64,000 nt of DNA from Candidatus Contendibacter sp. (GTDB lineage: Bacteria > Pseudomonadota > Gammaproteobacteria > Competibacterales > Competibacteraceae), in NCBI GenBank assembly GCA_029624765.1, contig JARSSO010000059.1, positions 124,001-188,000 of the forward strand. The letters are read 5' to 3'. Position numbers and translations under genes: made by a program. The notes beneath the pieces were generated by a model that worked only from the letters and a program-made list of their open reading frames with translations, did no database searches and was not told the origin of the DNA. The stretch's first letter is position 1. Every line of letters starts with the position of its first letter. Shown one piece after another: positions 52,190 to 61,017 of the stretch.

Positions 52190-53401
52190 ATGGCGATCAA
52201 GCCGCTGGCGATGGCCGCCTGTACCCTGACCAATGCCCTGGGGCGCGGCCTCGCGGCCTCGCGGCGCGCGCTGCGGGACGGTGAAAGCGGGTTGCGGCCC
52301 TGCGATTTCGAGGACGCCGCCCTGAACACCTGGATCGGCCGGGTCGCCGGCCTGGAGGAGGAGCCGTTGCGCGGCGCGTTTGCGCCCTTCGATTGCCGCA
52401 ACAACCGGCTGGCGCGGCTGAGCCTGGAGCAGGACCATTTCGGCGAAACCGTGCGCCAGGCCAGCGACCGTTACGGTCCCGACCGGATCGGCGTGTTCGT
52501 CGGCACCAGCACGTCCGGCATCGGCGCCACCGAGCGCGCCTATCGCCAGCGTGACCCCATCACCGGAAGCTTGCCGGCGACCTTCGATTATCGGCACACC
52601 CACAACGTATTTTCGGTGGCCGATTTCACCAGGCGCTGGTTGGATTTGACCGGGGTGGCGATAGCCATTTCCACCGCCTGTTCCTCCAGCGCCAAGGCCT
52701 TCGCCTCGGCCTGGCGGCAGATGCGGGCCGGATTTTGCGACGCCGCCGTGGTCGGAGGGGTGGACAGTCTGTGTTTGACCACCTTGCATGGCTTCAACGC
52801 CCTGGGGCTGACGTCCACCCAACCCTGCCGACCGTGGGATGTCGACCGCGATGGCCTGAACGTCGGCGAGGGGGCCGGCTTCACGTTGCTGGAATGGGCC
52901 GAACCCGGCGATGACCGGGTTCTGCTGCTCGGTTACGGCGAAAGCAGCGACGCCTATCACATGACCGCCGCGCACCCCGAGGGAACGGGAGCGGCGCTGG
53001 CGATGCAACAGGCGCTGGCGCGGGCGGATGTCGCCCCGGACCAGGTGGACTATGTCAACCTGCATGGGACCGCCACGCCGTTGAACGACGCCGCCGAGGA
53101 CCGGGCGGTGCTGCGCGTGTTCGGGCCGGACACGCCGTGCAGCTCCACCAAGGGCTGGACCGGGCACACGCTGGGCGCGGCGGGCGTCACCGAGGCCATT
53201 TTCGTTCTCTTGTGCCTGGAACAGGGACTGCTTCCCGGCACGCTCAATACCCGCCGACGCGATCCGAGACTGGGCGCGGGCATCGTCCTGGAGAACCGGA
53301 AACGCCCACTGCGGCTGGCGCTGAGCAACTCCTTCGGTTTCGGCGGCACCAATTGCAGCCTGCTATTTGGACGGGGGGTCCATGAATCCGCTTGCCGTTG
53401 A
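52190..53401 (+). CDS. Beta-ketoacyl-ACP synthase (catalytic KS of the locus)
   Basis: 403 residues, FabF/FabB fold. Catalytic Cys164 in STACSSSAK, His292 in NLHGTATPLND and His326 in KGWTGHTLGAAG form the Cys-His-His triad. FGGTNCSLLFG ends the fold. Condenses the ACP-bound aryl chain with malonyl-ACP. It should pair with the Cys-less partner encoded next, whose start lies 20 bases inside this gene. Confidence 0.93.
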   Translation: MAIKPLAMAACTLTNALGRGLAASRRALRDGESGLRPCDFEDAALNTWIGRVAGLEEEPLRGAFAPFDCRNNRLARLSLEQDHFGETVRQASDRYGPDRIGVFVGTSTSGIGATERAYRQRDPITGSLPATFDYRHTHNVFSVADFTRRWLDLTGVAIAISTACSSSAKAFASAWRQMRAGFCDAAVVGGVDSLCLTTLHGFNALGLTSTQPCRPWDVDRDGLNVGEGAGFTLLEWAEPGDDRVLLLGYGESSDAYHMTAAHPEGTGAALAMQQALARADVAPDQVDYVNLHGTATPLNDAAEDRAVLRVFGPDTPCSSTKGWTGHTLGAAGVTEAIFVLLCLEQGLLPGTLNTRRRDPRLGAGIVLENRKRPLRLALSNSFGFGGTNCSLLFGRGVHESACR

Positions 53402-54206
53402 AGCCGTCGGCCTCATGGCGCCAGGACTGGCGGGCTGGTCCGCCAGCCAGGCGGTGCTCACCGGCCAACGACCTTACGTCGCCGAACCGATGCCGGCGAC
53501 CATGGCCACGCTGCTGCCGGCCAACGAGCGACGGCGCGTTACCGCCACGATCAAGCTGGCGCTTCATGTCGCGCAGGAGGCGATGGCCCAGGCAGCCCTC
53601 ACCCCCGACCCCGCTCCCAGCAACGGGCGAGGGGAGTTGTCGGTGCGGACGGTGTTTGCGTCCTCGGGCGGGGATAGCGAGATCCTGGACAAGATCTGCG
53701 TGGCGCTGACCCAGCCCGACCGGCCGGTTTCGCCGACCCATTTTCATCAGTCGGTCCATAATACGCCCGCCGGCTACTGGGCCATTGCCACGGGATGCAT
53801 GGAACCCTCGCTCAGCCTCTCGGCCTACGATGGCAGCTTGGTCGCTGGATTGCGGGAGGCGGCGGCGCTGGCTTGGACGGATCAGGCGCGGGTTTTGCTG
53901 GTCGTCTACGATCCGCCGATGCCGTTTCCGCTGGCCGAGCGCCGCCAGATCGTCGCGCCGTTTGGCGTCGCGCTGCTACTGAATCCGGCGGCGACGGCCA
54001 GCCGGCTGGCGCTGCTGCGGCTGGAATCCGGCGCGAGCGAACAGGCAGCGGATCGGCTGGAAGACGAGGGCCTGGAGCGATTGCGCGCCGGCAATCCCGC
54101 CGCGCGTGGGTTGCCGTTGCTATGCGCCATCGCCCGGCGAGCGGCCGGGCGGGTGATATTGTCCGCTGGCGCGGACGTCGCCCTGCGCGTGGAGGTCGAG
54201 CCGTGA
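53382..54206 (+). CDS. KS-like chain-length-factor-type subunit lacking the active-site cysteine
   Basis: 274 residues from the ATG at 53382, overlapping the KS gene by 20 bases. It has the beta-ketoacyl synthase N-terminal fold (FASSGGDSEILDKICVAL, SPTHFHQSVHNTPAGYWAIA) but is about 130 residues short. Where a KS has its Cys it reads SLSAYDGSLVAGL, so Tyr replaces Cys, and no catalytic His motifs follow. In known aryl-polyene loci such a protein forms a KS:CLF heterodimer. Residues about 72-86 are coded by a dispersed palindromic repeat, an in-frame insertion. Stop overlaps the FabG start. Confidence 0.82.
   Translation: MNPLAVEAVGLMAPGLAGWSASQAVLTGQRPYVAEPMPATMATLLPANERRRVTATIKLALHVAQEAMAQAALTPDPAPSNGRGELSVRTVFASSGGDSEILDKICVALTQPDRPVSPTHFHQSVHNTPAGYWAIATGCMEPSLSLSAYDGSLVAGLREAAALAWTDQARVLLVVYDPPMPFPLAERRQIVAPFGVALLLNPAATASRLALLRLESGASEQAADRLEDEGLERLRAGNPAARGLPLLCAIARRAAGRVILSAGADVALRVEVEP
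53596..53635. repeat. G/C palindrome inserted in the chain-length-factor-like gene
   Basis: CCCTCACCCCCGACCCCGCT followed by CCCAGCAACGGGCGAGGGGA, clearly related to the sequence at 4-46 (minus strand). It codes for ALTPDPAPSNGRGE in frame. C-rich and G-rich arms are self-complementary. Confidence 0.75.
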
Positions 54207-54922
54207 AGCGCGCCCTGGTCACCGGCGGCAGCGGCGACATCGGTCGCGCCATCAGTCAGCGGCTGGCGCGCGACGGCTTCCACGTCATCGTGCACGCCCG
54301 CCAGCATCCCGAGCGGGCGGCGGAGGTCGTCGATGCCATTCGAACCGAGGGTGGCTCGGCGGAAACGGCGACCTTCGATGTCGTCGACGCCGATCAGACT
54401 GGCCGTGTCCTCGTGGAACTGCTCGAAACCGGACCGATTCAGGTGTTGGTCAACAACGCCGGCATTCACGACGACGCTCCCATGGCCGGGATGTCGTCGG
54501 CGCAATGGCGACGGGTGATCGACGTGTGCCTGCACGGCTTCTTCAACGTGACCCAGCCGCTGCTGTTGCCGATGATGGCCACCCGCTGGGGCCGGATCGT
54601 CAACATCTCCTCGCTGGCCGGGGTGACCGGCAATCGCGGCCAGGCTAATTACGCCGCCGCCAAGGCCGGTTTGCACGGCGCCACCAGGGCGCTGGCGCTG
54701 GAACTGGCCTCGCGCGGGATCACCGTCAACGCCGTCGCGCCGGGCATCGTCGCCGGTTCGGCCACGGCGGCGACATTCGACCCGGCGACGATCAAAACCC
54801 TGGTGCCGATGCGGCGCGCGGGCACGCCGGCCGAGGTCGCCGATCTGGTGGGGTTCCTGGCGTCCGAGCAGGCCGCTTATCTGACCGGACAAATCATCGG
54901 TCTCAACGGCGGCGTCGTCTGA
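54203..54922 (+). CDS. 3-oxoacyl-ACP reductase (FabG/SDR)
   Basis: 239 residues from the GTG at 54203, coupled to the preceding stop (GTGA). NADPH loop VTGGSGDIGRAI (7-18), NNAG at 84-87, catalytic Ser137, Tyr150 and Lys154 (ANYAAAKAG), VNAVAPGIV and TGQIIGLNGG. The beta-keto reduction step of polyene elongation. The longer open frame upstream is only the shifted frame of the preceding gene. Confidence 0.93.
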   Translation: MKRALVTGGSGDIGRAISQRLARDGFHVIVHARQHPERAAEVVDAIRTEGGSAETATFDVVDADQTGRVLVELLETGPIQVLVNNAGIHDDAPMAGMSSAQWRRVIDVCLHGFFNVTQPLLLPMMATRWGRIVNISSLAGVTGNRGQANYAAAKAGLHGATRALALELASRGITVNAVAPGIVAGSATAATFDPATIKTLVPMRRAGTPAEVADLVGFLASEQAAYLTGQIIGLNGGVV

Positions 54923-54931
54923 AGAGCGCCG

Positions 54932-55720
54932 ATGACCGTCGCCGTCGTCATCCCCGCCTACAACGAGGCCGCCACCATCGCCGACATCGTTCGCCGTGCC
55001 CGGCAACAGGTGGAGTGGGTGATCGTGGTGGACGACGGTTCCCGCGACGACACCGCCGCGTGGGCCGAGGCGGCGGGCGCGGTGGTGGTGCGCCAGCCCG
55101 TCAATCAGGGCAAGGGCGCCTGTCTGTGGCGCGGGATGCAAACGGCGCTGGCGGGGGGCGCGGAAGCGGTCATCACCCTGGACGCCGACGGTCAGCATCG
55201 GCCCGAGGATATTCCAAAACTGCTGGAAGCCCGCCCGCGCTGGCCCGGTTGCCCCATCGTCGCCGCCCGCCTGCAATGCCGCGCGGCCGCTCCCCGGCTG
55301 CGGCGCTTCGCCAATGGCATGGCCGACTTCTGGGTATCCTGGGCGGCTGGCTGTCCGATCCCCGACACCCAGTCCGGCTTCCGGTTGTATCCGGCCGAGT
55401 TTCTGCGCCAGGCGAACGGACCTGAACCGGGACGGCGCGGTTTCGCCTTTGAAAGCGCCCTGTTGATGCAGGCGGGTTGCCAGCGGCGCTATCCGGGGAT
55501 GGTCCCCATCGAAACGATTTACCTCGCCCAGAGCCGCCCCAGCCATTACCGGCCCTGGCGGGATACGTTGCGCATCGTGGATTTGGTGGCGTGGTCGCTG
55601 TTGAGGCGCGGGATGTATCCACTGGGTTTACTGCGTTCCCTGCGGCTACTACCATTACCCACGTTTAGCAGGGAAACCTTTTTGCAACACGAAGAAACGG
55701 GGGGAAAACATGAAATTTAG
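54932..55720 (+). CDS. Glycosyltransferase family 2 of the locus
   Basis: 262 residues, DPM1-like GT2: VVIPAYNEAATIADIV, VIVVDDGSRDDTAAW, ITLDADGQHRPEDIPKLLEA (DxD-type) and GCPIPDTQSGFRLYP. No large membrane domain follows. Probably adds a sugar to the lipid or aryl head group of the pigment, a step known in aryl-polyene loci. The next gene starts 11 bases before its stop. Confidence 0.85.
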   Translation: MTVAVVIPAYNEAATIADIVRRARQQVEWVIVVDDGSRDDTAAWAEAAGAVVVRQPVNQGKGACLWRGMQTALAGGAEAVITLDADGQHRPEDIPKLLEARPRWPGCPIVAARLQCRAAAPRLRRFANGMADFWVSWAAGCPIPDTQSGFRLYPAEFLRQANGPEPGRRGFAFESALLMQAGCQRRYPGMVPIETIYLAQSRPSHYRPWRDTLRIVDLVAWSLLRRGMYPLGLLRSLRLLPLPTFSRETFLQHEETGGKHEI

Positions 55721-56099
55721 AACATGGGTCGCGCTGGTCGGCATCCTGGCCCTGGCGCTGGTGGGTTGCAGGAGCAACCCGGTTTACAACGTCGAGAACG
55801 CGCCGGTCAGCACCAGCACGCGCGCCTATAACCTGAGAGACGTGCGCAACGCCATCCTGCAGGCGGGGGCGTCGCTGGGCTGGCAGATGAAGGATGCTCA
55901 GTCCGGGCTGATCGTCGGCACGCTCTATGTGCGCGATCACATGGCTCAGGTCGAGATTCCGTATGACCGGACCAGCTACAGCATCGTCTACCGGGACAGC
56001 CAAAACCTCGGTTACGACGGCGTCAACATCCACAGCAACTACAACGGTTGGGTCCAACGCCTGAGTGGCGCGATCAACGCGCAACTCAGCCGGCTCTGA
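55710..56099 (+). CDS. Small predicted lipoprotein at the end of the aryl-polyene operon
   Basis: 129 residues. Signal peptide with lipobox ALALVGC (Cys20), then a compact domain: YNLRDVRNAILQAGASLGWQ, SGLIVGTLYVRDHMAQVEIP and YDRTSYSIVYRDSQNLGYDG. Similar small lipoproteins are known in gammaproteobacterial envelopes but without a defined role. Overlapping the glycosyltransferase gene by 11 bases ties it to the pigment operon; it may anchor or receive the product at the outer membrane (inference). Confidence 0.82.
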   Translation: MKFRTWVALVGILALALVGCRSNPVYNVENAPVSTSTRAYNLRDVRNAILQAGASLGWQMKDAQSGLIVGTLYVRDHMAQVEIPYDRTSYSIVYRDSQNLGYDGVNIHSNYNGWVQRLSGAINAQLSRL

Positions 56100-56417
56100 C
56101 GCGCGACGCCGGGGAGGAAACGATTCAGGTTCAACCCCCGGCATCCTCATCCTTCGCTTTATCGGCCCGATTAGGTAAATCGCGCGCGGCGTGGTACATT
56201 CGACGCCGAGTTTGTCGCGGCGCGATCCGGTTCGCGCCCCGAGGTTCCCGTCGTTCCTCCTGGAATTGTCGCTAGCGGGTCATTCAGCCCTCTGTTCCTC
56301 CCGCAAACCCGCCGTGGTTCGTCCCTGTTGGGGTTTTCCGCACCCTCCATTTCCAAATTATTCCGCCTGGACCGGTTCCTTGCGCCACGCATGGGCGGGC
56401 GGATTCAGGAGTCGTGA
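56100..56417 (+). other. 318-base leader/intergenic region before the DEAD-box gene
   Basis: No supported gene. The second half is pyrimidine-rich, and a long untranslated leader for the helicase mRNA is likely. No clear promoter hexamers were identified. caggag (56407-56412) serves as ribosome site for the ATG at 56418. Confidence 0.5.
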
Positions 56418-57758
56418 ATGCCATTTGTTGCTCTCGGCCTGGTTGCCGACCTGGCGCGCGCCGTCGCCGCCCAAGGCTATGCCGCGCCCACCCCGATTCA
56501 ATCCCAAGCCATTCCCCTGATTCTGGCGGGGCGCGATCTTCTCGCCGCCGCCCAGACCGGCACCGGCAAGACCGCCGCCTTCACCCTGCCGCTATTGCAA
56601 CGCCTGCAACTTCACCGGAATGGGCCGTTGCCCGCCGGTCGGCCGCGCGCCCTGGTGTTGACCCCGACCCGTGAACTGGCCGCTCAGATCGCCGACAGCG
56701 TGCGTGTCCATGGCCGCCATGTCGCGCCCCGCGCCGCGCTGCTGGTCGGGGGCGTCAGCATGGGACCGCAGTTCGACGCCCTGCGCCGCCGGGTCGATGT
56801 CCTGGTCGCGACGCCGGGGCGGTTGCTGGACCATCTGAGCCAAAAGACCGTCAGTCTGGCCGGGGTCGAGATTCTGGTGCTCGACGAGGCCGACCGGATG
56901 CTGGACCTGGGCTTCCTGCCAGCGATCCGGCGCCTGTTGGCGCTGGTGCCCGAGCGGCGGCAGACCCTGCTGTTCTCGGCCACCTTCGCCGAGCCGATCC
57001 GTCAGTTGGCGGGCGATTTTCTGCGCGACCCGGCGGTGATCGACATAGCCCCCCGCAACGCGCCCGCCGACCGGGTGGAGCAGCAGGTGCATCCAGTGGA
57101 TGCGGAGCAGAAAACCGCTTTGCTCAGCCATCTGCTGAGCGCTGGCGAGCGTGATGCGACCCTGGTGTTCACTCGCACCAAGCACGGCGCCGACCGGCTG
57201 AGTCGCCAGCTTGAACGCGACGGCATCCGCACCGCGGCCTTGCATGGCAACAAAAGCCAGTCGGCCCGCACTCGCGCCCTCGACGATTTCAAGCAGGGCC
57301 GGATTCAGGTTCTGGTGGCTACCGACATCGCCGCCCGTGGCCTGGATATCGTCCAGTTGCCGCGAGTGGTGAATTACGAACTGCCGCACGTACCGGAGGA
57401 CTACGTCCATCGCATCGGCCGCACCGGCCGCGCCGGCCGCGCCGGATTGGCGATTTCGCTGGTCAGCGCCGACGAGGTTGCGCGCCTGCGCGATATTCAG
57501 CGGCTGCTGGGCCGACAATTGCCGTCGTCGGTGGTCGAAGGATTCGCGCCCAACGGCGCGCGCCCGGTGCCCGCGCCCGGCGGGCCCACCGCGCGACGTC
57601 ACCCGACGCATCGCGTGGTCCCGCCAACTGGAGAGCGATCCATCCTATCGCCTCCACGCCAGCCCGCGCGCCCGGAAGCCGGGGCCGGAAATGCTTCCCG
57701 GCGCCGCCATCACCCCAACCCGCCCCGGCGGGTCGCAACCACAGGAGACCGCGCATGA
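56418..57758 (+). CDS. DEAD-box RNA helicase (RhlE-like)
   Basis: 446 residues. Q motif [25 protein letters not shown] (motif I), PTRELAAQI (Ia), TPGRLLDHL (Ib), [13 protein letters not shown] (II), SATF (III), [12 protein letters not shown] (IV), [11 protein letters not shown] (V) and [11 protein letters not shown] (VI). The C-terminal 70 residues are Pro/Arg-rich and disordered, typical of RNA-binding tails. Unwinds structured RNA in ribosome assembly or mRNA decay. The stop overlaps the start of an RRM protein, a probable functional partner. Confidence 0.95.
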   Translation: MPFVALGLVADLARAVAAQGYAAPTPIQSQAIPLILAGRDLLAAAQTGTGKTAAFTLPLLQRLQLHRNGPLPAGRPRALVLTPTRELAAQIADSVRVHGRHVAPRAALLVGGVSMGPQFDALRRRVDVLVATPGRLLDHLSQKTVSLAGVEILVLDEADRMLDLGFLPAIRRLLALVPERRQTLLFSATFAEPIRQLAGDFLRDPAVIDIAPRNAPADRVEQQVHPVDAEQKTALLSHLLSAGERDATLVFTRTKHGADRLSRQLERDGIRTAALHGNKSQSARTRALDDFKQGRIQVLVATDIAARGLDIVQLPRVVNYELPHVPEDYVHRIGRTGRAGRAGLAISLVSADEVARLRDIQRLLGRQLPSSVVEGFAPNGARPVPAPGGPTARRHPTHRVVPPTGERSILSPPRQPARPEAGAGNASRRRHHPNPPRRVATTGDRA

Positions 57759-58021
57759 AAACCGTCTGCATCGGCAATCTGCCCTCGGACGCCACCGAGC
57801 AGGAGGTGACGGATTTGTTCGCCGCCTACGGGCGAGTTCACGGGTTGCGGCTGACTCGGGATGTGTTTTCCGGTCTTTGTCGCGGCTTCGGCTTCGTCAA
57901 GATGGAAGGCCACGAGGCGCGCGCCGCCATCGGCGGACTGAACGGCCTGGAATTGCGCGGTCGGCGCTTGAAAGTCAGCGAGGAGCGTCCGCCCACCGCG
58001 CGGGGCGGACGCCGCCGCTAG
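57755..58021 (+). CDS. Single-RRM RNA-binding protein
   Basis: 88 residues. RNP2 VCIGNL (4-9) and RNP1 CRGFGFVKM (about 45-53) are intact; a basic Arg/Gly-rich tail (ARGGRRR) ends the protein. Same type as the cyanobacterial and proteobacterial cold-inducible RNA-binding proteins. ATGA coupling with the DEAD-box helicase suggests that they bind the same RNAs. Confidence 0.93.
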   Translation: MKTVCIGNLPSDATEQEVTDLFAAYGRVHGLRLTRDVFSGLCRGFGFVKMEGHEARAAIGGLNGLELRGRRLKVSEERPPTARGGRRR

Positions 58022-58061
58022 TGGATTGACGCATAAATTCTGACAGGTAGCGCTTAGCGAG

Positions 58062-58180
58062 CCTGGCTCCCACGCTCCAGCGTGGGAGCACGTCCAGACG
58101 CTCCAGCATCGCGATTTTATTGGGAATTCGGGCCGCTGGAGCGGCTTGTCAGCATTCCCACGCTGGAGCGTGGGAACGAG
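58062..58180. repeat. Palindromic repeat element, copy 2
   Basis: Left hairpin gctcccacgct-cc-agcgtgggagc (58066-58089), right hairpin ttcccacgct-gg-agcgtgggaa (58155-58176), with a central ggccgctggagcggctt-type stem. Same orientation and ends as copy 1 at 2786-2894; the middle differs and is 10 bases longer. Confidence 0.85.
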
Positions 58181-58269
58181 AACCTATCAAAACTTGTGCG
58201 GCGGCCCACTAGGCGGTTCTCGTAAAGCCGGGTGGCGCGGGCGGCCGCCAGCGTTGCGCGGAGTTGTTC

Positions 58270-60378
58270 GTGGGCGGGTTCCGTCGTTTCATCCGGCCTT
58301 CCCGGCGGGTCGTCGGCGGGTTGGCGGCGCTGATCCCGGCGGCGGGCTTGCTGCTGGCGCTGGACGCGGCGTTGCCGCCACCGCTGGATCGCGCCCGCCA
58401 AGTCTCGACGCTGGCGCTGGATCGTCAGGGCCGCATTCTGCGTGCGTTCGCCACGGCGCCGGGCGTCTGGCGGTTGCCGGCGCGGCCGGGGGACGTCGAT
58501 CCGCTGTACCTGCGGATGTTGCGGGCTTACGAGGACCAGCGGTTCGATGCCCATCCCGGCGTGGATCCACTGGCGACGGCGCGGGCACTGGGGCAGTGGT
58601 TGCGCCATGGCCGGGTCGTGTCGGGCGCCTCGACCCTGACCATGCAGGCGGCCCGGTTGCTGGAGCCGCACGCGCGCGATCTGATCGGCAAGCTCGGCGA
58701 GATGCTGCGCGCCCTGCAACTGGAACGGCGCCACCCCAAGGATGAAATTCTCGGCTTCTACCTGACGCTGGCGCCGTTCGGCGGCAATCTGGAAGGCGTT
58801 CGCGCGGGGGCGCTGGCCTGGTTCGGCAAGGAACCGGCCCGGCTGACGGCGGCGGAAGCGGCGCTGCTGGTGGTGTTGCCACAGGCGCCGTCGCGGTTGC
58901 GTCCGGACCGCTTTCCCGACCGGGCGAAGGCGGCGCGCGACAAGGTGCTGACGCGCATGGGTCAGCTTGGCGTGCTGACCGGGCGGCAGGTCGAGGAAGC
59001 CCGGCAGGAACCGTTGCCGATCCGCTTGCATCCCTTGCCCTTCCTGGCCCCTCATCTCGCCGACCGGCTGCGGACTTCCCGGCCCGGCGCGGCCCTGCAC
59101 CCCACCTTCATCGACCGGGGTTTGCAGCAGACCCTGGAAACCCTGGCCCGCCAGCAGCAGTCCGTGCTGGAGCCGGAAAGCAGCCTGGCGATTCTGGTGA
59201 TCACCCACCGCGACCGGCGGGTGCTGGCCTACGTCGGCGCCAGCGATTTCCGCGATCCGCGCCGCGCCGGGCAGGTGGACATGGTCCGCGCGGTGCGCTC
59301 GCCCGGTTCGACCCTGAAGCCGCTGGTCTACGGTCTCGGCTTCGACGATCTGCTGATCCATCCCGAAACCTTGATCGAGGATGTGCCGACCCGCTTCGGC
59401 GACTACAGCCCCAGCAATTTTCGCAATACCTATGCCGGGCAGTTGACGGTGCGCGAGGCCCTGCAACAATCGTTGAACGTTCCGGCGGTGGCGGTCTTGG
59501 AGCAGGTGGGGCCGGCGCGGCTGGCGGCGCGGCTGCGCGAGGTCGGCCTGCCCTTGCACTGGAGCGCCGCGGCCCATCCCCGGCCGGGGCTGCCGCTGGC
59601 GCTCGGTGGCGTCGGCACGACCCTGGAGGAACTGGTGACTTTGTACGCCGGCTTCGCCAACGGCGGCCTGGTGGCGCCGCTGCGGTTCGGTCCCGCCGAT
59701 CCCGAGGAACCCGGTCGTCGCCTGTTGACGGAAACGGCCTGCTGGTACCTGGAAGACATCCTCCGCCATGGACCGATCCCGCAAAACGCGGTGGGGCCGG
59801 CCAGCGTCGCCCGGCCGCGCGCCATCGCCCATAAGACCGGTACCTCCTACGGGTTCCGCGACGCCTGGGCCCTGGGTTTCGACCCCGACTACACGGTAGG
59901 CGTCTGGGTTGGCCGGCCGGACGGCTCGCCCAGCCCGGGCCACTATGGCCGCAACACCGCCGCGCCGCTATTGTTTCGGGTGTTCGACCTGCTGCCGGAG
60001 CCGGCGTCTCGACCGGCCGCGCCGCCCCCGGGCGTCCTTCGGGTCGGCCGCGACCGGTTGCCGGAGCGGTTGCGCTACTTCCACACCCGACCAGCGGCGG
60101 AAACCCTCGATGCGCCGCCACTGACTCTCACCTTTCCCGTGGCCGGCTCGACGGTGGAATTGCCCGAACGCGGCGGCGCTCTGGCCGAACTGCCGCTGGT
60201 GGCCAAGGGCGGGGTCAGACCACTGCGCTGGCTGGTGAACGGTCGGCCGCTGGCGGCGGACCCGTGGCGGCGGGATGCGTTCTGGTCGCCGGATGGCGTC
60301 GGGCTGGTCCGGATCACCGTGCTGGATCAGTCCGGCCAAACCGCCAGCGCCGAGGCATGGATCAATCGGGGTGAGTGA
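58270..60378 (+). CDS. pbpC: Penicillin-binding protein 1C
   Basis: 702 residues from the GTG at 58270 (ggag 7 bases upstream; a TTG at 58264 is the alternative). N-terminal membrane anchor (VVGGLAALIPAAGLLLALDA). GT51 transglycosylase domain: YEDQRFDAHPGVDPLATARA, SGASTLTMQAARLL. Transpeptidase: SPGSTLKPLVYGLG (SxxK), QQSLNVPAV (SxN) and HKTGTSYGFRD (KTG). The C-terminal BiPBP_C domain is about 615-700. The alpha-2-macroglobulin gene often paired with pbpC is absent; the repeat element lies just upstream. Confidence 0.94.
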   Translation: MGGFRRFIRPSRRVVGGLAALIPAAGLLLALDAALPPPLDRARQVSTLALDRQGRILRAFATAPGVWRLPARPGDVDPLYLRMLRAYEDQRFDAHPGVDPLATARALGQWLRHGRVVSGASTLTMQAARLLEPHARDLIGKLGEMLRALQLERRHPKDEILGFYLTLAPFGGNLEGVRAGALAWFGKEPARLTAAEAALLVVLPQAPSRLRPDRFPDRAKAARDKVLTRMGQLGVLTGRQVEEARQEPLPIRLHPLPFLAPHLADRLRTSRPGAALHPTFIDRGLQQTLETLARQQQSVLEPESSLAILVITHRDRRVLAYVGASDFRDPRRAGQVDMVRAVRSPGSTLKPLVYGLGFDDLLIHPETLIEDVPTRFGDYSPSNFRNTYAGQLTVREALQQSLNVPAVAVLEQVGPARLAARLREVGLPLHWSAAAHPRPGLPLALGGVGTTLEELVTLYAGFANGGLVAPLRFGPADPEEPGRRLLTETACWYLEDILRHGPIPQNAVGPASVARPRAIAHKTGTSYGFRDAWALGFDPDYTVGVWVGRPDGSPSPGHYGRNTAAPLLFRVFDLLPEPASRPAAPPPGVLRVGRDRLPERLRYFHTRPAAETLDAPPLTLTFPVAGSTVELPERGGALAELPLVAKGGVRPLRWLVNGRPLAADPWRRDAFWSPDGVGLVRITVLDQSGQTASAEAWINRGE

Positions 60379-60478
60379 AGGTCAAATCGTTTTTTTCAGC
60401 TTGGAAGCGGAAATTTCCAGACCGGTGATTTTAACGCCCGCGCCGCGCGGGGAATCGCGGCGGGCTTCATGAAAAACG

Positions 60479-60506
60479 CGGGCAAGCTTCGTTGCCCGTG
60501 TATAAT
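60479..60506 (+). promoter_or_regulatory. Hairpin and TATAAT upstream of yajC
   Basis: A small hairpin cgggcaa-gcttc(g)-ttgcccg (60479-60498) is followed directly by TATAAT at 60501-60506. The -10 box is perfect, but no fitting -35 is seen. The hairpin lacks a T-run. Likely the yajC-secDF promoter region; a TTGACA at 60515-60520 has no matching -10. Confidence 0.4.
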
Positions 60507-60620
60507 GCCGCCCTTTGACAATGATTCCCATCGCCCACCCCGCGCTGTCTTGACCGCTGAGAGCGGCGGCGCTTTTCCGCATGACGCCAAGGCGTGGCGA
60601 ACAATCAACGAGGCACTTGC

Positions 60621-60971
60621 ATGGACAGTATTCTGAATTTCCTGATCCCGGCCGCCCTGGCCCAGGCTGAAGGCCCCCCCGGCGGCGCCCAGATGGGTTT
60701 GATGAACCTGCTGTTTCCCATCGTCCTGATCGCGGCATTCTATTTCCTGCTGATTCGCCCACAGACCAAGCGCGCCAAGGAACACAAGCAGATGGTCGAA
60801 GGACTCAAGAAAGGCGACGAAATCGTAACCGGCGGTGGCGTGCTGGGCCGCGTCACCGATATCGGCGAAAATTTCATCCAGGTGGAAATCGCCGACGGTG
60901 TGCAGATCAAGGTTCAAAAAGCTTCCGTGGGATCGCTGATGCCCAAGGGCACCTACAAGGGCAATCTCTAA
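60621..60971 (+). CDS. yajC: Preprotein translocase accessory subunit YajC
   Basis: 116 residues from the ATG at 60621 (gagg upstream). One membrane helix (NLLFPIVLIAAFYFLLIRPQ), then the conserved QTKRAKEHKQMVEGLKKGDE, GGGVLGRVTDIGENFIQVEI. Forms the SecDF-YajC complex. The usual upstream tgt and queA are missing; pbpC lies there instead, so the operon likely starts at the promoter just upstream. Confidence 0.95.
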   Translation: MDSILNFLIPAALAQAEGPPGGAQMGLMNLLFPIVLIAAFYFLLIRPQTKRAKEHKQMVEGLKKGDEIVTGGGVLGRVTDIGENFIQVEIADGVQIKVQKASVGSLMPKGTYKGNL

Positions 60972-61017
60972 TCCAGCGCCAGCGCGCCGCCCGGCGCCTG
61001 GCGGGAACCGCTGCGTC

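Noticed and set aside
49748-53167. Two long minus-strand open frames (49748-51304 and 51383-53167)
   Set aside because: Antisense shadows of the MMPL exporter and ketosynthase genes, with low-complexity translations.
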